From Nitrospinae bacterium CG22_combo_CG10-13_8_21_14_all_47_10 (lineage in GTDB: Bacteria > Nitrospinota > Nitrospinia > Nitrospinales > VA-1), in assembly GCA_002786505.1 (NCBI GenBank), contig PCTK01000008.1, forward strand, positions 1,076-10,249: a stretch of DNA of 9,174 nt, written 5' to 3'. The stretch's first letter is position 1. Every line of letters begins with the position of its first letter. Made by a program: the position numbers and the translations under genes. This document shows, piece after piece, positions 6,380-9,174 of this stretch. The notes under the pieces were generated by a model. That model worked only from the letters and a program-made list of their open reading frames with translations. It ran no database searches and was not told the DNA's origin.

Positions 6380-6655
6380 TTAAAAGTCGGATTCCAGCAG
6401 TGGGCGTTGCTTAAAGTCGGGATCAATGGGCTTGTCCTCGCAACTTATTTTCAAGTGGGTCGGGTCTTGCACATAAAAATCGACAAACCCACATTGGCAA
6501 CAGATGTTAGGGAGCAAGGGAACACTTTTTTCGATGCCATGATCCTGCCGGACGACCATGATCAACTCCTTGTCCCTGCTGGTCCTCAGGCCAACTTCGC
6601 CCTTGAGGATGCTTTTCTCACCGCACTTGCTACAGGTATCTCTGTCATGTGACAT
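6380..6655 (-). CDS. Small zinc-ribbon protein of unknown function
   Basis: A 91-residue soluble protein with two CxxC knuckles, C8/C11 (CSKCGEK) and C52/C55 (CCQCGFVDFY). They are separated by about 40 residues, the usual layout of a four-cysteine zinc ribbon. An extra C53 and a lone C72 are present. CxxCG followed by an aromatic/acidic FVDFY resembles many uncharacterised bacterial zinc-ribbon proteins. The charged tail has no further motif. No catalytic domain is evident, so nucleic-acid or protein binding is the best guess, not a demonstrated role. The start is well supported: AAGGAG lies 6 nt before the ATG. It is transcribed toward sdhC, 153 nt upstream, so a regulatory or cofactor role for sdhCAB is conceivable but rests on position only. 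Confidence 0.8.
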   Translation of the reverse strand: MSHDRDTCSKCGEKSILKGEVGLRTSRDKELIMVVRQDHGIEKSVPLLPNICCQCGFVDFYVQDPTHLKISCEDKPIDPDFKQRPLLESDF

Positions 6656-6681
6656 GTGAGGCTCCTTGTCATGAAGGGATT

Positions 6682-6726
6682 CTTATAACCAATCCTGAAA
6701 TTTATTCTAAGAGCCGAATCATACCA
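6682..6726 (-). promoter_or_regulatory. Candidate promoters for the zinc-ribbon gene
   Basis: Two minus-strand candidates overlap here. One is an extended -10, TGGTATGAT (complement of 6718-6726), with only a poor -35. The other is TTAGAA (complement of 6705-6710), 17 nt, then TATAAG (complement of 6682-6687); it would start about 20 nt upstream of the ATG, just before the AAGGAG box (6667-6662). Either would separate this gene from the HU gene upstream. Confidence 0.4.
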
Positions 6727-6758
6727 CAGTTTGAGCCAATAATTGACAATGTTCGGGG

Positions 6759-7115
6759 CTACCTGGCTGAAATGCTAAACACATTTTCAGGAGTCCGAAT
6801 ACGACGGATCAATTCTGCCGCTTCTTGCAGTTGGACCATTTTCTCATTGACACGTTCACGCAATTCCTTGCCTGCATGGAAACTGGGTTTGCGCCGTTTT
6901 GGTAACTGAATAAACTCCCCCGTTAGCGGCTTTTTTGCGATCCGGGCCTTGTATTCATTGACTTTGAATGACCCAAACCCCTGGACTACCACGCGACCAT
7001 CTTTATGCAGGGTCTCCATGATTGAATCCAGAAAGGCGGATAAATACAACTCGGCTTCTTTTTTGCTTACATCCATCCGCAACGATAACTTACTCACCAA
7101 TTGGGCTCTGGTCAT
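6759..7115 (-). CDS. HU/IHF family DNA-binding protein with C-terminal extension
   Basis: This is a histone-like DNA-bending protein. The 118-residue product has the N-terminal helical dimerisation region (MTRAQLVSKLS to about residue 40) and the signature GFGSFKVNEYKARIAKKP (46-63), with the proline (P63) expected at the tip of the DNA-intercalating beta arm. TGEFIQLPKRRKPSFHAGKE and RVN at 88-90 close the HU fold. Typical HU/IHF subunits are about 90-100 residues; here about 28 more follow (Glu-rich, then RRIRTPE), predicted helical then basic. The sequence does not decide between HU, IHF-alpha and IHF-beta. The ATG at 7115 has an outstanding AGGAGGAGGAG repeat just upstream; an in-frame ATG at 7145 lies before that box and is unlikely. 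It probably has its own promoter in the divergent spacer. Confidence 0.93.
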   Translation of the reverse strand: MTRAQLVSKLSLRMDVSKKEAELYLSAFLDSIMETLHKDGRVVVQGFGSFKVNEYKARIAKKPLTGEFIQLPKRRKPSFHAGKELRERVNEKMVQLQEAAELIRRIRTPENVFSISAR

Positions 7116-7119
7116 GACT

Positions 7120-7130
7120 CTCCTCCTCCT
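7120..7130 (-). promoter_or_regulatory. Strong repeated Shine-Dalgarno of the HU-family gene
   Basis: AGGAGGAGGAG on the minus strand ends 4 nt before the ATG at 7115, giving several good registers for ribosome binding. It fixes the start and suggests high translation, as expected for an abundant nucleoid protein. Confidence 0.8.
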
Positions 7131-7134
7131 AATG

Positions 7135-7161
7135 TTGACAAACATTAATAATTGTTATAAC
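7135..7161 (+). promoter_or_regulatory. Candidate plus-strand promoter with a palindromic -10 (possibly bidirectional)
   Basis: TTGACA (7135-7140, perfect consensus) is followed after a short 15-nt spacer by TATAAC (7156-7161). The -10 lies in the perfect palindrome GTTATAAC (7154-7161), so it reads as TATAAC on the minus strand too. That orientation would start HU transcription near 7147, about 30 nt before its ATG, although no good minus-strand -35 is visible. Prediction by eye. Confidence 0.4.
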
Positions 7162-7407
7162 CAGTAAAAGCAAAAACCAGGCCAAAATGGAGTTGTGTTT
7201 ATAACCCTAAATTTTTCAGTTGGTTGTCGGTAGGTGCGGAAAACTATTGGTTTTCGGGCCGTTATAATATTGGATAAAAGTGTTAACTTATGTGCACACT
7301 CTAAGTTTCGATTATCCAAGCGATTCCCACTCTGGCAAAAACTCTTTTGGTCTCAAATCATGCGGTAATTTAGCTTTTGGTGTAAACGGAAACCTTATTT
7401 TTTTCTT

Positions 7408-7412
7408 AAGGA
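7408..7412 (+). promoter_or_regulatory. Shine-Dalgarno AAGGA supporting the GTG start
   Basis: AAGGA lies 6 nt before the GTG at 7419, and no ATG in the same frame is better placed. Confidence 0.6.
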
Positions 7413-7418
7413 ATAACG

Positions 7419-8366
7419 GTGGTTATCAAAAATATTCTGGTTTATTTAAACCATCCCCATGTAGAGGCTTGGAACTTCAGGCCCGAACATAAAGTTTTGT
7501 TAGAGAACCGGGTTCCGGAACTGAACGTGGAGGTCTGCCTGAACTCCAAAGACTTTAAGGATCGTCTGCCCCAAGCCGAAGCAGTGATTGTCTGGTTTTT
7601 CAAGGAGATGTGGCTGGAATCGGCACCTCATTTGAAACTCATTGCCACGCCTGCGGCAGGCAATGACTGGATTGAAGTGGAACCGGGGAAGGGCTTGCAG
7701 GTTTCCTTTGGCGGGTTTCAAGGGATCCTGATTGCCGAAAGCGTTATCGGGGCCATGCTTTACTTTTTGAAAGCCTTCCCGCTGTCGGAAAAAATGCAGA
7801 AACAGAAAAAATGGGCGCGGGTCAAGATCTCTGAAAAACTGCAATCTCTCTACAAAAGCAGAGTTACCATTTTAGGGTTTGGGAGAATCGGCAATGCTAT
7901 CGCTGAAAGATTGAAGCCCTTTGAATGTGCGATAACAGGAATCAAAAGAAATTCCATTCCCGTCCCAGGGTGCTTTTCGGCTTCGGATCGAATTCTTACC
8001 TTTGAAGATTGGAGAACGGTTTTTGCGGAAACCGATCACCTGATTTGTACACTACCGGGAGGGGCGGGGACTGACAAAATTCTTCAGAAAAAGCATTTCA
8101 AGGCATTGCCGAAGTCCTGCTATTTTTACAACGTGGGGCGAGGCAATATTTATAAAGAAAACGACCTGGTGGAGTCGTTAAGAGCCGGGGAGATCGCCGG
8201 GGCCTATCTGGATGTGTTTGAAGAAGAACCATTGCCCGAATTCTCCCAGCTATGGGAGGCCGACAATGTTCTCATTCAACCGCATCTGTCAGCGGTTTCT
8301 CCGCATTACCTTGAGCTTTTTGTTGAGGAGTTGGCCGAAAGAATCAATGCCAGGAAATTTTGTTAG
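7419..8366 (+). CDS. D-isomer-specific 2-hydroxyacid dehydrogenase
   Basis: A 315-residue NAD(P)-dependent oxidoreductase that would interconvert a 2-keto acid and its D-2-hydroxy acid. The split N- and C-terminal parts form the substrate-binding domain, with TPAAGNDWIEV at 77-87. The central Rossmann domain has GFGRIG (153-158). Catalytic residues are R241 in NVGRGN, E270 in DVFEEEPL and H289 in QPHLSAVSP. After the second beta strand the sequence is GIKRNS (174-179) instead of an acidic residue, which hints at NADPH preference, as in glyoxylate/hydroxypyruvate reductases. The substrate cannot be told from sequence. It is shorter than serine-pathway PGDH (SerA) and lacks its regulatory ACT domain. 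The GTG start at 7419 is supported by AAGGA 6 nt upstream. It is the only plus-strand gene here, apparently monocistronic, and converges on gatA. Confidence 0.93.
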   Translation: MVIKNILVYLNHPHVEAWNFRPEHKVLLENRVPELNVEVCLNSKDFKDRLPQAEAVIVWFFKEMWLESAPHLKLIATPAAGNDWIEVEPGKGLQVSFGGFQGILIAESVIGAMLYFLKAFPLSEKMQKQKKWARVKISEKLQSLYKSRVTILGFGRIGNAIAERLKPFECAITGIKRNSIPVPGCFSASDRILTFEDWRTVFAETDHLICTLPGGAGTDKILQKKHFKALPKSCYFYNVGRGNIYKENDLVESLRAGEIAGAYLDVFEEEPLPEFSQLWEADNVLIQPHLSAVSPHYLELFVEELAERINARKFC

Positions 8367-8467
8367 CAGTCTGTCGGACTTGGCGGCGCGATTTTCATTC
8401 TAAATGCATGATCTGGCGAATGGGGGCGCGCTCTGTTCATGTGAAAACAAGGTTGCGGTATGAGGGC

Positions 8468-9174
8468 TTATAACGGTGTTTCCTGGGCGTGAAAATCGGT
8501 GGCTTGCTGAAATTTATGTCCGACCGTGATGAGGCTTTCCTCATCAAAATGCCGACTCATCAATTGCAACCCGACAGGAAGACCCTCGGCAAACCCGCAG
8601 GGGATGGACATCGCCGGGATGCCAGCGAGGTTAGCGGAGATGGTATAAATATCCGCCAGATACATTTGCAGAGGATCGTCCAGCTTTTCGCCGAGTTTGA
8701 AAGCCGGGTAGGGGGTGACGGGTGAGGCGATGACATCGCATTGCCCCAGCGCGTTTTCAAAATCCTGTTTGATCAGGGTTCGCACCTTCTGTCCTTTCAA
8801 ATAGTAGGCATCGTAGTAACCGGAACTGAGCACGAAGGTTCCGAGAATGATGCGCCGCTTAACCTCTTCGCCAAAACCTTCCTCACGAGTGTTTTCATAC
8901 ATATTGACAAGGTTGTCGGACTTTTCAGTACGATAGCCATATTTGACCCCATCATAGCGTGAGAGGTTGGTGCTGGCTTCAGCACAGGCGATGATGTAAT
9001 AGGTAGCTACGGCATAGTCGAGATGCGGCAAAGAAACTTCCACCGTTTTCATCCCCAGCGATTCAAGGGTGCGGATGGCTTCCTGCACAGCTTTTTCAAC
9101 CGCCGGGTTGATTCCGCCAGTGAAATATTCTTTTGGGATGCCGAGCTTCATGCCCTTCACATCTTTCTGCAAGG
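8468..9174 (-). CDS. gatA: Glutamyl-tRNA(Gln)/aspartyl-tRNA(Asn) amidotransferase subunit A, C-terminal half (partial)
   Basis: GatA hydrolyses glutamine and delivers ammonia so that GatB can convert Glu-tRNA(Gln) to Gln-tRNA(Gln) (or Asp- to Asn-tRNA). The frame continues through the right edge; about 235 residues of the usual 480-490 are seen, ending in TAA at 8468. Family blocks are clear: [119 protein letters not shown] and LPVGLQLM near the end. The amidase-signature catalytic Lys-Ser-Ser triad lies in the missing N-terminal half. The retained blocks, including SPVTPYPAF, separate it from generic amidases. It is convergent with the dehydrogenase gene. I see no terminator in the roughly 100-nt gap between them. 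Confidence 0.95.
   Translation of the reverse strand, partial: LQKDVKGMKLGIPKEYFTGGINPAVEKAVQEAIRTLESLGMKTVEVSLPHLDYAVATYYIIACAEASTNLSRYDGVKYGYRTEKSDNLVNMYENTREEGFGEEVKRRIILGTFVLSSGYYDAYYLKGQKVRTLIKQDFENALGQCDVIASPVTPYPAFKLGEKLDDPLQMYLADIYTISANLAGIPAMSIPCGFAEGLPVGLQLMSRHFDEESLITVGHKFQQATDFHAQETPL

Larger units (their letters stand above)
7116..7418. other. Divergent intergenic spacer between HU-family gene and hydroxyacid dehydrogenase
   Basis: About 300 nt without a supported gene. It contains the HU ribosome binding site (7120-7130), a plus-strand TTGACA (7135-7140), the palindrome GTTATAAC (7154-7161), a small perfect hairpin GAAAAC/GTTTTC (7239-7244 with 7250-7255), a consensus TATAAT (7263-7268, plus) without a good -35, and the AAGGA box (7408-7412). 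One short plus-strand reading frame (7280-7492) overlaps the dehydrogenase start out of frame and looks accidental. Confidence 0.6.

Noticed and set aside
7116..7145. Upstream ATG for the HU-family gene
   Set aside because: The strong AGGAGGAGGAG box lies between this ATG and the one at 7115, so the downstream start is clearly right.
7280..7492. 70-codon plus-strand open frame in the divergent spacer
   Set aside because: It overlaps the dehydrogenase start out of frame, has no Shine-Dalgarno and no family-like features.
8367..8467. Possible bidirectional terminator between the dehydrogenase and gatA
   Set aside because: I found only short GC-rich complementarities (GCGCG) and no stem followed by a T-run on either strand.
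1..9174. CRISPR array, insertion sequence, prophage, defence or toxin-antitoxin system, tRNA/rRNA
   Set aside because: No regularly spaced repeats, transposase or integrase motifs, tRNA-like cloverleaf or paired toxin-antitoxin genes were seen. The genes are housekeeping and intact apart from the two cut by the window edges.

Overview
The window is ordinary bacterial chromosome with mostly housekeeping genes. Eight of the nine protein genes recognised here lie on the minus strand. Gene content and motif types point to a Gram-negative, isoprenoid-producing respiratory bacterium of the Nitrospinota / Desulfobacterota ('deltaproteobacterial') kind. The main clues are a Bacillus/delta-type diheme succinate dehydrogenase in the order sdhC-sdhA-sdhB, one squalene synthase near ispH, and an HU/IHF protein. 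The phylum is an inference from gene content; no rRNA or other taxonomic marker is present.

Layout, left to right. Positions 1-107 hold the start of an unrecognised membrane protein (minus, runs off the edge). Positions 192-620 encode a small DUF1566/Lcl-fold protein, which starts 15 nt after the end of a squalene synthase-type gene (636-1733). Upstream of that lies ispH (1869-2756), the last step of the MEP pathway. Together these form an isoprenoid block: IspH makes IPP/DMAPP, and the squalene synthase would condense the derived farnesyl-PP. A sigma70-like promoter for ispH begins inside the tail of the terminator of the preceding operon. That operon is sdhCAB (6226 down to 2846), a complete membrane-bound succinate:quinone oxidoreductase with all flavin, Fe-S and heme ligands visible. 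Its perfect 14-bp terminator stem is partly built from the last codons of sdhB.

Upstream of sdhC lies a 91-residue zinc-ribbon protein of unknown function (6380-6655), and before it an HU/IHF-family DNA-binding protein with a C-terminal extension (6759-7115). A roughly 300-nt divergent spacer (7116-7418) carries candidate promoter elements for both directions, including a palindromic -10-like box. The only plus-strand gene follows: a D-isomer-specific 2-hydroxyacid dehydrogenase (7419-8366). It converges on the C-terminal half of gatA (8468-9174, minus, cut by the window edge), a subunit of the Glu-tRNA(Gln)/Asp-tRNA(Asn) amidotransferase.

I see no mobile element, CRISPR array, tRNA, rRNA, phage gene or defence system, and no convincing new multi-gene system. 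The observations worth a second look are modest: how transcription units share DNA (terminator/stop codon/promoter overlap), a DUF1566 protein next to squalene synthase, the uncharacterised zinc-ribbon protein ahead of the sdh operon, and several stem-loops between genes.
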